Positions 1-13,504 are shown, numbered from the stretch's first letter. The stretch: DNA of 64,000 nt from Chrysoperla carnea (GCF_905475395.1 NC_058337.1:64996368-65060367), one strand, 5' to 3'. The notes: generated by a model not told the origin, from the letters alone. Numbers and translations are program-made.

Positions 1-2930
1 AGATAAACGGAAAAGCTAAAAAAAAATTTCGATGAATTTTTGTACAAATTTTGTGTATAAAGTAATATTGAGAGATCTGCGCTTTTCCGTTATGGGTCCG
101 GCATATTTTCCTGCCAGCTTAAAGTTGACTAATATTTGATTAGTATTTGATTTTTTTGTTTATTTAAATAGGAAGATTATCGAGTCTACGACACTGTAAA
201 ATTAGAATAACTTCAAATCGCAAAGATGTGGAATTTGACACCGGAATTTGATAAAATAAAAAATCTAGTGGTTTTAATAGCTGGCTTTAAATAAAGAAAT
301 ATCGCAACAATAAATTACAAAATGTAATTTTTAAAAGAAATTAATAAGGCCACTTCGATCAAAAAAATTTGGGATAGTGAAAAATAAGGAGGTGACATTA
401 GTATAAACTGTACATCTCGATTTCCTCATACACCTACGATTACAAATAAGTGAATGGTCAAGAATCCGCAAAACATATCAATTCAGTAAAAGCATAGCCA
501 TAATTTAGATTCCGCTCTCATAGCCTTTATATTACCAACGTAGGTACTATTCAAGTCATTTTATTAAGGTAAAAAAATAAAACCAATAAAACAATACTGA
601 ATTGATAGATTATTTCAAATAATAGAAATTTTGACCTTGTTACGTCAAATTAAAAACTATCGCTTCTGTAACACAAGCGAATGTAGTACCTTGAATAACA
701 ATTTACGTTTATATGTTCTTTGAAGCCTTTTTTTTTAAATGTAACAACGAGAATAATCTCTCATTATATCACCATTATTCTTACGCACTATGTAATATTT
801 TGAGTATTTAACTATTGAAATGATATCGATAAAAACTACATTCATATTTTATTACATGTGTTCCATGGTAAAATACCATAATGTAGTATGAATCACCTCT
901 TTATGTACATCAGATCACCTCCACAGATTATACTTGAGGACTCTTCTTTAACATTAAATCTTGACCGTTTACTCTTAGGAACAGCATCCTTGAAAGTATA
1001 CGATTGAAACATCACAAGTGCAAGTTTTTTATTGGCATATTCTTCTCTGAAATAGCTTAAACTTTTTTTCGTTGACTTATTGTAATATGATTTCTTTTCA
1101 TCCATTTTTTACGCTAAACAATGCATAGTATAATAAAAGACAAAATAAATGTAACATTAAGTATTTATTTATAACACTTATGATCATTGATCATTGGCAT
1201 CACTATGTCGTTTTGAATCTAAGGTAGATAATGGCTATTGTTTCAGAAACTTTACCTCCTCAAAATTTTACATTATATTTAAAATTGACCTAAGCATAAC
1301 AAAACATTCATCAGTATCTAAGCATTAATTTTAGGTAAAAAGTGATTTAAAGCACAATAGTCAACTCGTAAATAAAGAAAAGAGTTAAAGCAAATTTTTT
1401 TAATTATCACTAAAAAATTTTAATTCTTTAATTTGGAAATCAATTGATATTATTTCTTATAGTTACTATTTTAACCGACTTCAAACAAAAATAAAAATTA
1501 AGCTAATGTAGGTAGCTGTACTGTCAGAGTTGTTTCCTTGGCTGACACCGACTCCAAAAATAACAATTATGTTATCGTTATTTTTGTACTTTTTAGTGCA
1601 TATTAATTTGTTTAGAAAAAGTTTTTCTTTGGAAGTCGGTTTTCTTTTTCTTAAAAGTTTTTTTTTATAGATATCAACGTCTTTCAAGAAGCTTAAGAAT
1701 GGGTGCTACATTTTACCCTATTTGTTCCAAAACTATCTCTTCTAATACCCATATATTTATATCCAATCTTTGTTTTTAATGAATAATATACAATAGTTAA
1801 TTATAATAATAGTATTAATACTATTATTACATAATATTGCAAAGAGTGCGTATAACATTGTTTTTTTTTTAAATTTTGTTATTAAATTTACAAAAATCTA
1901 TTCTACCATATGTTTCAATTATTATTTCATACTTGAAAAATTAATTAAATTCTCTATTTGTGCGAGTTATTATTAATAAAAAAAAAACATTTATAATTTT
2001 CTAAAAACAATTACATGAAATTTATTTAGAATTATGTTTTTCAATTTTTTAATTTTTATGTAATAGTTTAGAAAATTGACTTTTATGGTTAGAACAAGTA
2101 TTAAATTGATTATTAAAAAAATATACGAAAAGTGAAATTTAAAAAAAAAAAAATAATAATCCTAATTTTGTAATTATTTTTGTGATTTATTATGTTGGAT
2201 CTGATAAAAAAAAGAAAGAAAAAGTCAAAACGGTAATGATGTTTTTCTTTTCTATTTGGAGAAGTATATTATAGGCTGGAAATAACAGCGTAAATTTATC
2301 CATGCCAATGACAGATGAAATTCTTATGCGACAGGTAAATATTAGTTCTAATTTAAAAATTTAATCTGAGATTTTTTTTACAAAAATGAAAAATAAAGAA
2401 AGACGTGTGTTCAGTTCTTTTCTTTTTCAAGACATTAATGAATAGGTACAATGAATTCAATATAAGATGTTAAATAATACTTATTCGTTGTGTGCGTAGT
2501 CATGGTAGGGAAAATCAAATCGAGGCAGAGCTTCCAGTGGATAATTTTGGTGTTAAAGGAGGCTGTATGACTAATTTTCAATTTTCAATTTTTACATGTT
2601 AATGTTATAGAAAATGTATAAATAAAATTATTGAAAAATAAGATTAATTAAACTTGTTGCATTTAGCAATTGTAAAAATAAGAGACGAAACAAAATCGTT
2701 ACCATGGAAACGCCTCCAATAAAACTCATGCAAAGTGCGAATACCCATTTGATACTTGCCTATTTTCGTTGTTAACAGCCCGCCTTAGTGTCTGACGTTA
2801 GAATAATATGAAATTAAAAAATAAAAACAAATATCTAAAGAGGAACAAATTAATTACCTTAATTAAATAATAAATAAAGCTTTGAACCTCAAGACTTCAT
2901 ATTTTAGCGAATGAATGGATTACATATAGA
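1..2930. other. no supported gene
   Basis: AT-rich with short A/T runs. Only the weak orphan ORF at 893-1105 stands out. Nothing resembling a domain, RNA gene or element end seen. Confidence 0.5.
893..1105 (-). CDS. possible small orphan ORF, 70 aa
   Basis: True ATG in a favourable AAAAAATGG context, Lys/Ser-rich, with no signal peptide or known motif. It ends at TGA. It could also be a first exon, since GGAG/GTGATC near the end resembles a donor. No neighbouring exon was found, so it may be chance. Confidence 0.15.
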   Translation of the reverse strand: MDEKKSYYNKSTKKSLSYFREEYANKKLALVMFQSYTFKDAVPKSKRSRFNVKEESSSIICGGDLMYIKR

Positions 2931-2934
2931 TTTT

Positions 2935-3276
2935 TTAACCCCCGAACCAAAAAAGGGGTGTTATAAGTTTGACCGCTATGTGTGTCTGTCTGTGGTATCG
3001 TAGTGCCTAAGCGGATGAACCGATTTTGAGTTTTTTTGCTTCGTTTGAAAGATAATTTAATAGAGAGCGTTCTTAGCTATATTTCAAGTGTGATTTTGGG
3101 TTTCGTATCCAGGACAACTAAAAAATAGGCGATGATCCTCAAAATCGGTTCAGTTTGGAGAAGACTATAAGGAAAAAGGTAATTTAATGGTGAGTGTTCT
3201 TAGATACGTTTCAAGTGCGAGTTTAGGGTTCCGTACGCGAAAAATTTCTCAGAGATTTTTTAAATTTTGTAAATTT
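2935..3276 (+). mobile_element. family B dispersed repeat, copy 1
   Basis: Opens TTAACCCCCGAACC followed by AAAAGGGGTGTTATAAG, then a GTGTGTCTGTCTGTGG tract. Internally it repeats a block of about 65 bp (3046-3110 and 3175-3241, each AATTTAATRG...GTTCTTAG...TTTCAAGTG). Ends TTTTTTAAATTTTGTAAATTT. Other copies at 19784, 43097 and fragments at 20305 and 27899. Non-coding. Confidence 0.65.
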
Positions 3277-3721
3277 TATTATTTCTCATTTCGATTACTT
3301 CAATCGTCCCAAAAATATTGTTATAATTTTGAAACAAATGAAAGCTTCATCAATTTAATTAAAAATTATAAACCTTACGAAATTAAAGCTTTTGTACGCG
3401 GAACTATAAAAACTTCTACTTTATAAATATTTCATTTACTATATTTCAAAATAATTTTAAAACTAATAAAAATTGCATGTTCACTTTATAAATGATTTAT
3501 TATTAATAATGAATAAATAATAATTTTGACACCTCTGTTTATTGAACTACGTATTCAAAAAACAACAAAAAAAGATTCACTTCCTACTATAAGCAATTTA
3601 ACGCCTTTTTATTATATTAAATTTTATGGGTCTTAAGTTTTTCTGCTGCATATTATGAAAATAATTAATATTGTAAATGCAGCATTAGAAGTGTGTATGT
3701 TATTATCTTAATATATATATT

Positions 3722-4171
3722 TCTTGTGTGCGTGTGTATGTAATTGAACTCCTCCTAGACGGCTGGACCGATTTTGATGAAATTTTTTGTGTGTGTTCGT
3801 GGAGATTCGAGAATGGTTTAGATTTACAATTTGGTCCAGTACAACTGTTTTTGAGGGCTCCGTACCAAAAAAATGAAATTTCATTAAATGGTGGGAGCGC
3901 ATATAAATCATATCACATTATGTATACTATGTGTACTATGTATTTTTAATAGTATTCAGGTATTGTCAATAGGCATTTATTAGAGCCATATGCGAGCGCA
4001 GCGAGCTCTACTATCAAAGGTCAGGCCAAAGGTCGAAGGTCAGGCCACTCCAATAAATAGGAGTTAAATTGGGGTTTAGCGGGATGGGTTTAGCGGACAG
4101 GCTAAACGTAGTATAGGTATTCATGAATTGGAGTTACGTTTTTACGGGACAACGTCCGTCGGGGCCGCTAG
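3722..4171 (+). mobile_element. non-autonomous Helitron-like element
   Basis: Starts TCTTGTGTGCG after a TA run and ends GGGGCCGCTAG followed by T. Just before the end is a hairpin, ACGG(G)AC-AAC-GTCCGT, as expected for a Helitron 3' terminus (hairpin, then CTAG, insertion between A and T). The 5' half carries the CTGGACCGATTTTGATGAAA type of sequence common in dispersed insect repeats. No coding capacity. Confidence 0.6.
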
Positions 4172-4529
4172 TATAATAATAATATTGTTCATAAATTTAT
4201 TATTGTTACAATTTTACCTGTCAAAATGTATCCATAAAATCAATTGTGTATTAGTTACAATCAAACATTAGCGTACGCGCTAGACCGTAAGTCAATAACG
4301 TAGCGAAACTTTCATGGTTATTTTTGTCCGCAATTTTAACGGTATTTACAAAAGAAAGTTGTAAGTATGGAAATTCTTGTTCCACATATTAATTATATTG
4401 ATCTAAAAATAGATATGCTGCTACCTAGAATTATATTCGTGGTACATTTTTCGTGCTGAATACATAGGTAAATTCTGCAGTATGGAATGAAATCCGTCTA
4501 GCTGAAGATGTAAAAATCTAGTATTCTTG

Positions 4530-6272
4530 AAAGGGTAATTAAGTTTCCAAAAAATTCCTAAGTCAACGGGCTTTTTATTATTATTTTATCGTTCAAAGTT
4601 GGCTAAAATGAATCATATAGGTTATTCTTTTCAATTGGTTATTTCTATATCAAAAAATCTAGAGAGTGTGATAAAAAACTATCTAAAATATTTCCACAAT
4701 CTTGTAGTTTATAATAATACCATAGAAATATAAGGTTGGCGATGGTATAACTACAAAATTTTAATTTAATTATTAAAATTCGAAAATCCATGATTTGATG
4801 AACATAGACGACTATAGGTAGAGTATTGATGATTGAAGAGCGATCTATATTATCAAATTTATAAGCATCACTTGCACACAATATATTATAAATTTTTGTA
4901 GCTGCGAGGTATTGTAAAGCTTAACATAACTTATTACTTGACTACTACTTACTTGGTTTATATGTATGTTCCGTGCAATAAACCAAAATTTTTGTACAAT
5001 ACTGTAGGTTTACAATCACCTTAAAGGTTTCTAAATTTTATTTTTTTGTTGCTTTTTCGTCACTGTTTTTGTCAGTCGTAAAACAAAACGAAAAACGTTT
5101 ATCCTAAAATTAGTTTGCTGTATAAAAATGTTTTGGGTTTTACAAGATACGCTAATGGCACAATCTCGTTGAAGTAATTATATAGCCATAAATAAAATGT
5201 TATCGATAAAATAATAATTTAATAGATTGAACATTTGAGATGTTTATTATACCTATATAATAATAATAATATGAGCAATGCTCTAAATGTCTAAACTATT
5301 TATTTGTGTTGATCTATACCTAGGTTTGCTAGTTTTTAATTTAATTATAACTTTCACAATTTTTATTGTTAACAAGATGTAGGGTGTCTTTTACTTCTAT
5401 ATTTTATTCACACAACAGTTCTAACTTCTTTGATTTTATGCTTACTTTTTGGAACGAAGTACCTTAACACGGCTTACCATGGCGAGCAAACTGGCAAAAA
5501 CCGTCACATAACAAAATGAAATGATATGCTTTGTATGTGTGTGTTTGTGTCATATTCATGGCAATCGCGATATGTTATCCTACTTTTTTCTTTATTATAG
5601 TACACGAATTTGGCGTTTTTGTACTATTTATATCTAAAAGCTACTGATGTGAATTGATGTTGTTGAGAAAAACAGGCTGTTTAATGATAATGTGGACTCT
5701 CACTAAAAACGCTACATCCTTTGAAGTCATTTTTATCATTTTGAAACTCTTGTGGCATCATAGCAAAGTAAGGTGTTTATTTCCTTTCAGTATTGTAAAA
5801 AAGTTTAGGTTTATTGCACGGTATATAAACGAAATATATGCTTTGTAGTCAAATGTGTTTTTTTTAGCTTTAACATACCACGCAACTACAAAAATATATA
5901 ATATATTGTAGGCAAGTGCTGCTTATAAATTGGATAATATAGATATCGCTCTTCAATCATCAATACTCTTTTCTGTTCAAACTATAGTCTTCTCTGTTCA
6001 TCAGATGATGGATCTTCGATGAACTCATAATTAAATTAAAATTTTGTTTTTATATCATCAACAACCTTATATTTTTATGGTATAATTATAAACTACAAGA
6101 TTGTCTAAATATTTTAGATAGTTTTTTATCACGCTCTCTAGACTTGTTGATATAGAAATATCTAATTGAAAAAGATAACCTATATGATTCACCATTTTTT
6201 TAGCCATCTTTGAACTATAAAATAATAATAAAATGCGTGATGGCCTTTTTTTGTGATTTTTGGAAACTTTGT
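4530..6272. repeat. long inverted repeat (two arms of about 480 bp)
   Basis: Left arm about 4530-5010, right arm about 5785-6272, reverse complements with roughly 15-25% differences by eye. Matching blocks include TATTATTATTTTATCGTTC, CATATAGGTTAT, ATTGATGATTGAAGAGCGAT, GTGCAATAAACC. The spacer (5011-5784) is non-coding. Probably a fold-back or long-TIR DNA element; no target duplication was identified. Confidence 0.7.
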
Positions 6273-7527
6273 TAATCAAAAAATGTATTTATAAGGTTTT
6301 ATTGAACTCCCTTGTATTATTCAATCCTTGCAAATCTCCCTTAATACCAAAAATAATAAAGGAAGCATTGCTATAAATTAAATGACAAATCTTATATACT
6401 TATAGTACACTAAATACATATTTTGCAATTATTTTTTTACGTAATATTAACTTTTGGTATAATTATTCTTTATATGAATTGTTTTAATTAATTATATTAC
6501 ATATTTTTGATATACCTTTATACAAGAGTTTATTAATTTTTATTTTTTCGTTCTTTTCTGCATTGTGGTTTAAAAAAAAAAAAAAAAACAAAAAAACAAG
6601 ATTATTGGCAACCACAAGTATGCTGGTTGTAATTTTAATTAATAATGTGGTTTACTGTCGTAGGTTTTAGCAGAAAATAAAATTTTACAATTTCATAATA
6701 TTTTTACATTTTTTGTCTAAAAATAAAATAATATTATATAAAATTATAATGAGTAAGTAATGTTATATCACATTTGAACTCTAAAATAGGAGATTATAAA
6801 TTTCTCTACTTTTTATAATAAATAAAACACCAGACGTAAATTCCAAGTAACAGACCTTATAACATCATTATTTAATTACGAGAAATGTAATACCTGTTGA
6901 AAAGTCAAGGGTATCATTTGCAATTCAAATTTTTTTATATGAGAACGAAGAACTTTAACAATATTAGTAATTTTTTGCTCTTCATTGACAGGAAGTTCAC
7001 AATAAGAATAACATACATAGTTCGACAACAAGTATTTCTTTAAAAATGACATTTTCCTGACCGGAAAGAAATTCGGTAAACATGATAGTTACAAGTGGTC
7101 GATTAAAAATATCCGATCTTAACTTTAGAACTTATACAGAAAATTATAGGACCTATACAAAAAATGCACTGACTGGATGGCAAGACGGAATATTTTACCA
7201 ACTGTAAGCAAATAATGGACAGAGGATATTTAATTTTTATAATAAATTCATAACATACACTGCCTAATCCGATAATTTAATGAAATAACATAAGTACTTA
7301 TGGTAATCTGTTTTTGGTGATGGATGTAATAATCTGCTTTTTTATGTAATTTTAAAAACTGACCTGTTTTATTGTATCTTTCAGTGTACAAGGTAACTAG
7401 AAAAAATGAGTGAATTTATTTTAAAGATTCGAAAATCTTCCTGAAGTCATTAGTTCGACTTCTTAAGGTCTCGTTTCTGATTTAAAAAATTCTGATTTAA
7501 AAGATTTTCGATAAACAGATTTTAATA
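6273..7527. other. no supported gene
   Basis: A long A run lies at about 6570-6600. No coding or element structure seen up to the TIR element at 7528. Confidence 0.5.
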
Positions 7528-8220
7528 GACAGTGTGATCATTTCAAAAGTATCCACCCTTATTAACTTTTGATCTGATTATTGTTTTAAATGAGAACACA
7601 TCGATTGAGGCATCGACGAGAAAGTTCAAAAATAGAACCTAGAAAATTTTAGGTTTTATTCTAACACACCTATTCACCCCAACTTTGAAATTTCCAATAG
7701 CACTACTTTGTGATACCTCATTTAAAAGGGCATAAAATTCTCTCTTTAACAATAATAAAAAAAAAAATTGAAATCAATCGATAGGTTCTTAAGACAGACA
7801 ACACAGAAAGTGGAAGATATGAATTCGATCTTCTGGGTAGTCTGTTTTAAGAACCAATCGATCGATTTAATTTTTTTATCATGGTAAAGAGAAAATTTTA
7901 TGTTTCTTCAAATGAGGTATCACAAAGTAAAAAGTGAAATTTTAAATTTAAAAGTTGGAGTGCAGGAATGAAACCTAAAACTTTCTAGGTACCATTTTTG
8001 AACTTTCCCGTCGATACCTAAATCGACGTGTTTTCTTTCAAAACAATAATCACATCAGGTCAAGAGTTATTAAGGGTGGATACATTCTTTTTTTTGTGTG
8101 GTCTATCTTGAGAACCAACCGATCGAATTCATTTTTTTTATCATGGTGAATAGATAATTTTATGGCCTTTCACCCTTAAGAGTTATTAAGGGTGGATACT
8201 TTTGAAATGATCACACTGTA
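7528..8220. mobile_element. non-autonomous TIR element with TA target sites
   Basis: Terminal inverted repeats of about 42 bp starting ACAGTGTGATCATTTCAAAA, flanked by TA. The interior is itself an imperfect palindrome around 7800-7850 (arms contain GAGGTATCACAAAGTA and TTTCTAGGTACCA-type blocks), with an extra copy of one arm at 8098-8177. Non-coding; Tc1/mariner-type ends. Confidence 0.7.
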
Positions 8221-8466
8221 TAATAATAAATGATGAGAATAAATTGAGAAATTTTTGTTACGTAGATTTCAAACTTTGAACGTCAATATACTATATGTAA
8301 AATCTGTTCGGCTGTCTAAACTTTGACCAATAATAATAATTCATCATTAACAAACGTCACAGTAATTATCAATGTTTAATATTTTCTAACAAACAAAATA
8401 ACAGTTAAATTTCCCCAAAACAATACACTTCTACTACTTATTAAGTCTTTAATAAAAACTTTAATA

Positions 8467-9553
8467 CAGTCAAATTCGACTATAACGACTAAAACAAACC
8501 AACATCCAACCGAATCCTTACATAAACACCAGATATGAAAGTATCGGCTATAACAACATCGGTTATAACGACATAGTAGCTAAAGCGACTTATATTTATT
8601 GGAATTATAAGCCGGCATATCGGCTATAACGACCAACACATGCTCAAAAATACTTATGCTACTTTTACATACTTTTACAGTTAAGTTATCAGTTCATATA
8701 TCTAGTCGCAGAAACGATGCAATGAATTTCGAAAAATTTGAAAAGTTTGTCAGATTTGAATGCGTTTTTCGGTATTCGATTTGTTAGAGCGTCAGGAAAT
8801 TTGGTGACCTAAATTGATTTATAAGAGATTAAAAATATTCAATTTGAAAAAATAATATGCATTTTATAATTGCATTTTCAATTAACCGTAAATATGTTAT
8901 ATTCACAATTTGGTTGATAGTGATGAAAATGATTCCAAATTTGTTACTCGGGGGTTTTTACATTTTATAATTTAATTTTCAATTAACCGTAAATATATTA
9001 AATTCACGATTCGGTTAACAGTGACGAAAATGATTCCAAACTTGAGAAGACAGATCAATTCTGTCACGACATTGTGCTCATCAAATCCAAAAACCCCCGA
9101 GTAACGAATTAGGACCGATTATATTACGAATTTCCCGAATATACGGGATATCTGAACATCAAATACCTCATAGACCAATTCTGAAGAAACATTCGCCTTC
9201 AGCGACCCTAAAAACCCCCGAGTAACAAGTTCGGATTCATTTTCATCACTATTAACCGAATTGTGAATTTAGTATATTTACGGTTAATTTAAAATGTATA
9301 TGATTTATGCAAATTGCATATTTTTAGTTTATTATAAATTAAATTTGGTCATAAAATTTTCTGACGCTGTAACGAATCGAATGATGAAAACTGCATTCAA
9401 AGCCGATATACTGTTCATACAAATCCGAACTTTGACCCTTTTTAGAGTTTCGTTTCTGCGACTAATCGCTTATAGCAACCAATTCTCAAGACCATTGGTT
9501 ACAACGACTAAAATTAATGGTCACTTCAATGTCGTTATAACCTATTTTAACTG
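8467..9553. mobile_element. pogo/Tigger-like non-autonomous element
   Basis: Ends CAGTCAAATTCGACTATAAC and, on the other strand, CAGTTAAAATAGGTTATAAC, each next to TA. Additional TATAACGAC motifs lie inward (8565, 8615). A block with ATTAACCGTAAATAT and GTGATGAAAATGATTCCAAA occurs twice direct (8883, 8981) and once inverted (9209-9288), with ACTCGGGGGTTTTT beside it. No transposase remains. Confidence 0.7.
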
Positions 9554-9555
9554 TA

Positions 9556-10568
9556 TATGTGATATTAAAAAAGTGTTAATTAAAGTTAATAACATTAGAC
9601 CATCGGTAACAGTAACAATAACCAATTGTTTGTTAATAATTAAAACCTAATGTTATATGTATGTGTTATCTATATAGGTACACTAAACACATTACCGGTA
9701 ATTATCTAATGTTTATGGTTTTTATAACAAAATTATATTTGAAATGGAAAAAAAATACTGACATTATACCTCTGTGTACAAATTTTAAATAAAAACTAAC
9801 AGATTTCACAAATCTTTATACTAAGAAAATTACTTTTCTTTTCTTGAAAAGATTCTTTAATTTTCTTTCAGAAAACAATATCTAGGAGGACTGTCATATG
9901 GGTCATTAGACAAATAACCCCTCCCCCATGGAACTCTAGATTCGTAGCTGCAAGTAAACATAAAATTTAGAATTTCTTGGTTAATATAAAGTAAAATTGA
10001 AATTATAATAATATTCAAAGTCATAGAAAATAAATTTATTCTATAAGATAAATATTTACAGAACTAAAATTTTATGGTTGCTGAATAACAGCAGATTATA
10101 TTTTTAATCGACGCGACGCGGTTGGAAATGTTTTTGAAATATAAATGACAGTAACAGTATTTTGCCAAGTAAAACTTATGTGAGACATAAGCTCCCAGAA
10201 AAAAATAATTAATTTTGTCCTCCCACCTCTAAATTTAGGCTATGTGATTTATAAATATGATAAATATGTCCATAGTAGTACTCGATCAATATTTTTTAGG
10301 AAGATTATTTCGAACCTGATACGTTAATTAGGAGCGGAGTGGGACTTACAATTAATTTAATATTTTAAAAGCTATCATTTTGGGAAGTTTTTACCTGTGG
10401 AAAAAGCTTTTGAAACTTTTTGTTGCATTTTTAAAAACCCATTAACAATAAATAGCTCGCGATATGTGACTTCAATGGCAGACAAAAATAATTATAGCAA
10501 TTTTGTTGCATTTTGGGCTCACACTTTAAAATAGTTATTTGGCATTCGAGAATTTTAATACAAAAACA
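9556..10568. other. no supported gene
   Basis: Low-complexity AT-rich sequence between the pogo-like element and a family A copy. Confidence 0.5.
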
Positions 10569-11067
10569 TTTTTATACCATGTATATGAAATATACCAAGG
10601 TATACTAAGTTTAGTCCCAAGTTTGTAACGCTTAAAAATATTGATACTATGAACAAAATTTTGGTATAGATGTTCATAAAATCGAACGATTACTCCAAAA
10701 CGAAAAGAAATAAAGCTGAAATTTTTAAAGCGTTAAAAAAGAAGTCGAGTTCGTAAATGAGCAACAGGTCAAATGGGTCTTGCGTCCGTAGGACCCATCT
10801 TGTAAGCCGTTAGAGATAGAACAAAAGTTTTCATGTAAAAAATGTTCCTTATCAAAAAATAAACAACTTTTGTTTCAAATATTCTTCGTAAACATCACTG
10901 TTTACCCGTGAGAGCGCAAATGATTTAGTATGTATTATATGGCAATATCAGTTATGTATGACATTATATGTGACATGTATGTATGTGTAATGTAACAGAG
11001 TAATCAACACTGTCAATACATGGTATTTCAACAATTAACTCAGTCAATTGTTTGTTTTCACTTGTTT
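10569..11067 (-). mobile_element. family A (HINE/DINE-1-like) copy, full length
   Basis: On the minus strand starts AACAAGTGAAAACAAACAAT and ends CATGGTATAAAAA. Subterminal hairpins AACAATT/AATTGTT at one end and ATACC.../...GGTAT at the other. Non-coding, about 500 bp. This copy has lost the GTCC tract. Confidence 0.65.
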
Positions 11068-12059
11068 ACTACTGAAAATATGTCTGATGTGTATATAGAG
11101 GTAAAAAAGGTAGTATCATTTCATTTAACAGATTATTAAAAGAACTACCAAGAATTAACTACTTCTATATACATAATATATAATTATCATACTAATTATT
11201 GAGAATATAATTACTTATTTTAGAATGCATTTTTTTTTTAATCAATAAGAGTGGTACACAATAATTATGATTAATTTATCCTTTAAATCTCTTTTTTCTT
11301 TGAAGTAAAGAAAAATAAAATAAACGTATTTTCAGTAATCGTCACATTAATAAATTATTACCTGTAGAGGATGGGACAGAGAAACATGTGATTTTCAAAG
11401 CGTTGTAAAACTAAAACTCACCAGTTTTTCATAGTTATTTTTGGAACTCAGTTTATTTCTTTAATTTTTTTTGTTTATAATTTAATTGTTTAAGCATTTA
11501 GAAATAGAATTTACTTAACTTTGATAAAATATATTTTACAAAGTTAAAAATACAGTTTGTATAATTTTCTTAAATGGTTGCTCATGTATTTTAAGACGCA
11601 AACAAATAATTTGGAAAAATTAATGGGTTTTGGTTTAATAGTGTTTTCAAAATCGCATAATTCTATGCCCCACTCTGTATTTATGTATTTATTTAATATG
11701 AAATTTTAATGTTTCTTAGTTTCTCTTAGCATAAAAGCTACTCTACCTATGTTTTTGTACTGAAACAAGGCTTATGTGCCTTTCTCAAAGCTAAGTTCAA
11801 TTAAAATATGCCATTCAGCCATGAGTGCTGTTTTGTAAAATTGTCTTACACTTTAAATGTAAAGAAAATTGCTTAGTATCTTTATTTCATTTGGAACCAT
11901 ACGGTTAACGGTAGCTAAGCCAAAGAGGTGTGTAAAAAAATGTTACTGTCGATATGTGCGATATGTCCCAATTACCGAGCCCAGTATTTTGTGTTCCACC
12001 AGATTTTTGTTGCATGATTAAAAAGTCCAAGGGAAGGCAAAAATTTTATAACTTTGAGG
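11068..12059. other. no supported gene
   Basis: AT-rich sequence between family A and family F copies; nothing recognised. Confidence 0.5.
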
Positions 12060-12540
12060 CGTATCTTATAATTTTAAAAGCTTTTATTTAACTTGCAATG
12101 TATGTATGTATGTTACGGTGGAAATTTTGCATGCACATTTAGTTTGAATGACAATGCATGGTGAGGTTGTGCCGTCCTGATTTTCTCATCGCTTCTACCA
12201 TTTTTTATATAAATACCTAAATTTTTTTAGTCTTAAATTAAAAATTTTACTAAAAATTACTCTTTCAGGGACAAGCTTTTATTGTACTAAAAAGTAAAAA
12301 AATAATTTTATCTATAAGTCACTCATACCCGACTATTTGTAAAAACTTGAAGCGCTTAATATCAAGGATGAATCGAAAAGTTATTAGGCATGTGGAGTAG
12401 ATGAGGCGTTCCGATTCATTTTTGATATTTTAAATTAACCGCCTCAAGCTTTTACAAATAGTCGGATATGAGTGACTTATAGATAAAATTATTTTCTACT
12501 TTTTAGTACAATAAAAGCTTGTCCCTTAAAAAGTATTTTT
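12060..12540 (+). mobile_element. fold-back element, family F copy 1
   Basis: Non-palindromic part 12060-12255 (ATGTATGTTACGGTGG, GACAATGCATGGTGAGGTTG, GCCGTCCTGATTTTC), then a palindrome 12262-12535 with arms of about 105 bp starting GGGACAAGCTTTTATTGTAC. Copy 2 at 19036 shares both parts in inverse orientation. Confidence 0.7.
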
Positions 12541-12695
12541 TATTAATGTTTTTTTTTAAATAGGTTAAATCTTGTTTGATATCAAGAATCGAAAAAAAAG
12601 GCAGGCAGACATGAGGAAATCATAATAATTCAGTTTTCCCATTTGTTGACAATAATATAAAAAAATGAACTGAAAGAACCTATTATCTTTTTATG

Positions 12696-12707
12696 CCCCC
12701 CCCCCCC
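12696..12707 (+). repeat. poly(C) tract, 12 C
   Basis: Uninterrupted C run in a region otherwise above 70% AT. Confidence 0.8.
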
Positions 12708-13372
12708 TTTTTCTCTAAAAATAATCTAATTTTATTAGAATTATAACCTAATTAAAATTATAATTATTATCTAATTCGTTAATATTTTAATTAATAGTAA
12801 ACAAAAATATTTACCAATAACGTAATAGCCCACATTGTTGAAAAATGTAAATCAATCTCGATGGAAATGATGTCAAAACAGTTCTTGTTAAAATTACAAT
12901 AACGTTTTATACACAATTTGTTTTAGAAATCCAAATACACACACATAAAATATCATAAATTTACACACATTCGAGCTTAATTTGATCCACAGATTAACAA
13001 GAATATATTTTCAAAAACAATAGAATTGCAACAACAGTTTAATACCACTAATATTACACTTAAACAACATTGCATGAAAAACTTATGTCTCAAGTCATAT
13101 TACTCTTAAGTCATCTATAATTTTAATAAAAAAAAGTCAAATAAAATAAATAAAAACAAATAATTTAAAAATAATATACAATTTTAATAAATAAATTTAA
13201 ATTTCAAAATAAAATTTAAATTTATATATTTTGTTTTTATTTATTTTATTTTTATATAATATCTATCCACAGTGTGTATGTTTATTGTTGAATTGTGTTG
13301 AATGAATGTTCGTTGGGTACTAAAACAATTTTGTTGTGTTGCAGTCAGTTCGTTTGTTGAATGAATTTAAAA

Positions 13373-13504
13373 ATGAATGAGAAATTTTTGTGTGTTAATA
13401 GTTTCAGTTGTCAGAAGACAACAAATAATGTAAACAAGAATATTTTAATAATAGGAATTAATAAATTCAATGTTAATTCTAATAAGAAATTATTAAAATG
13501 GTAA
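13373..13504 (+). CDS. possible 5' exon with a 43-codon ORF
   Basis: A TCAGT initiator-like motif at 13345 precedes an ATG in an AAAA context by about 28 bp. The frame closes at TAA, but a GTAATG donor-like site overlaps its end (13501), so it could be a first exon of an unseen spliced gene. No similarity recognised. Confidence 0.12.
   Translation: MNEKFLCVNSFSCQKTTNNVNKNILIIGINKFNVNSNKKLLKW

Noticed and set aside
9294..9650. 118-codon plus-strand open frame
   Set aside because: Lies across the pogo-like element and its right end; hydrophobic composition of chance AT-rich frames; no motif.
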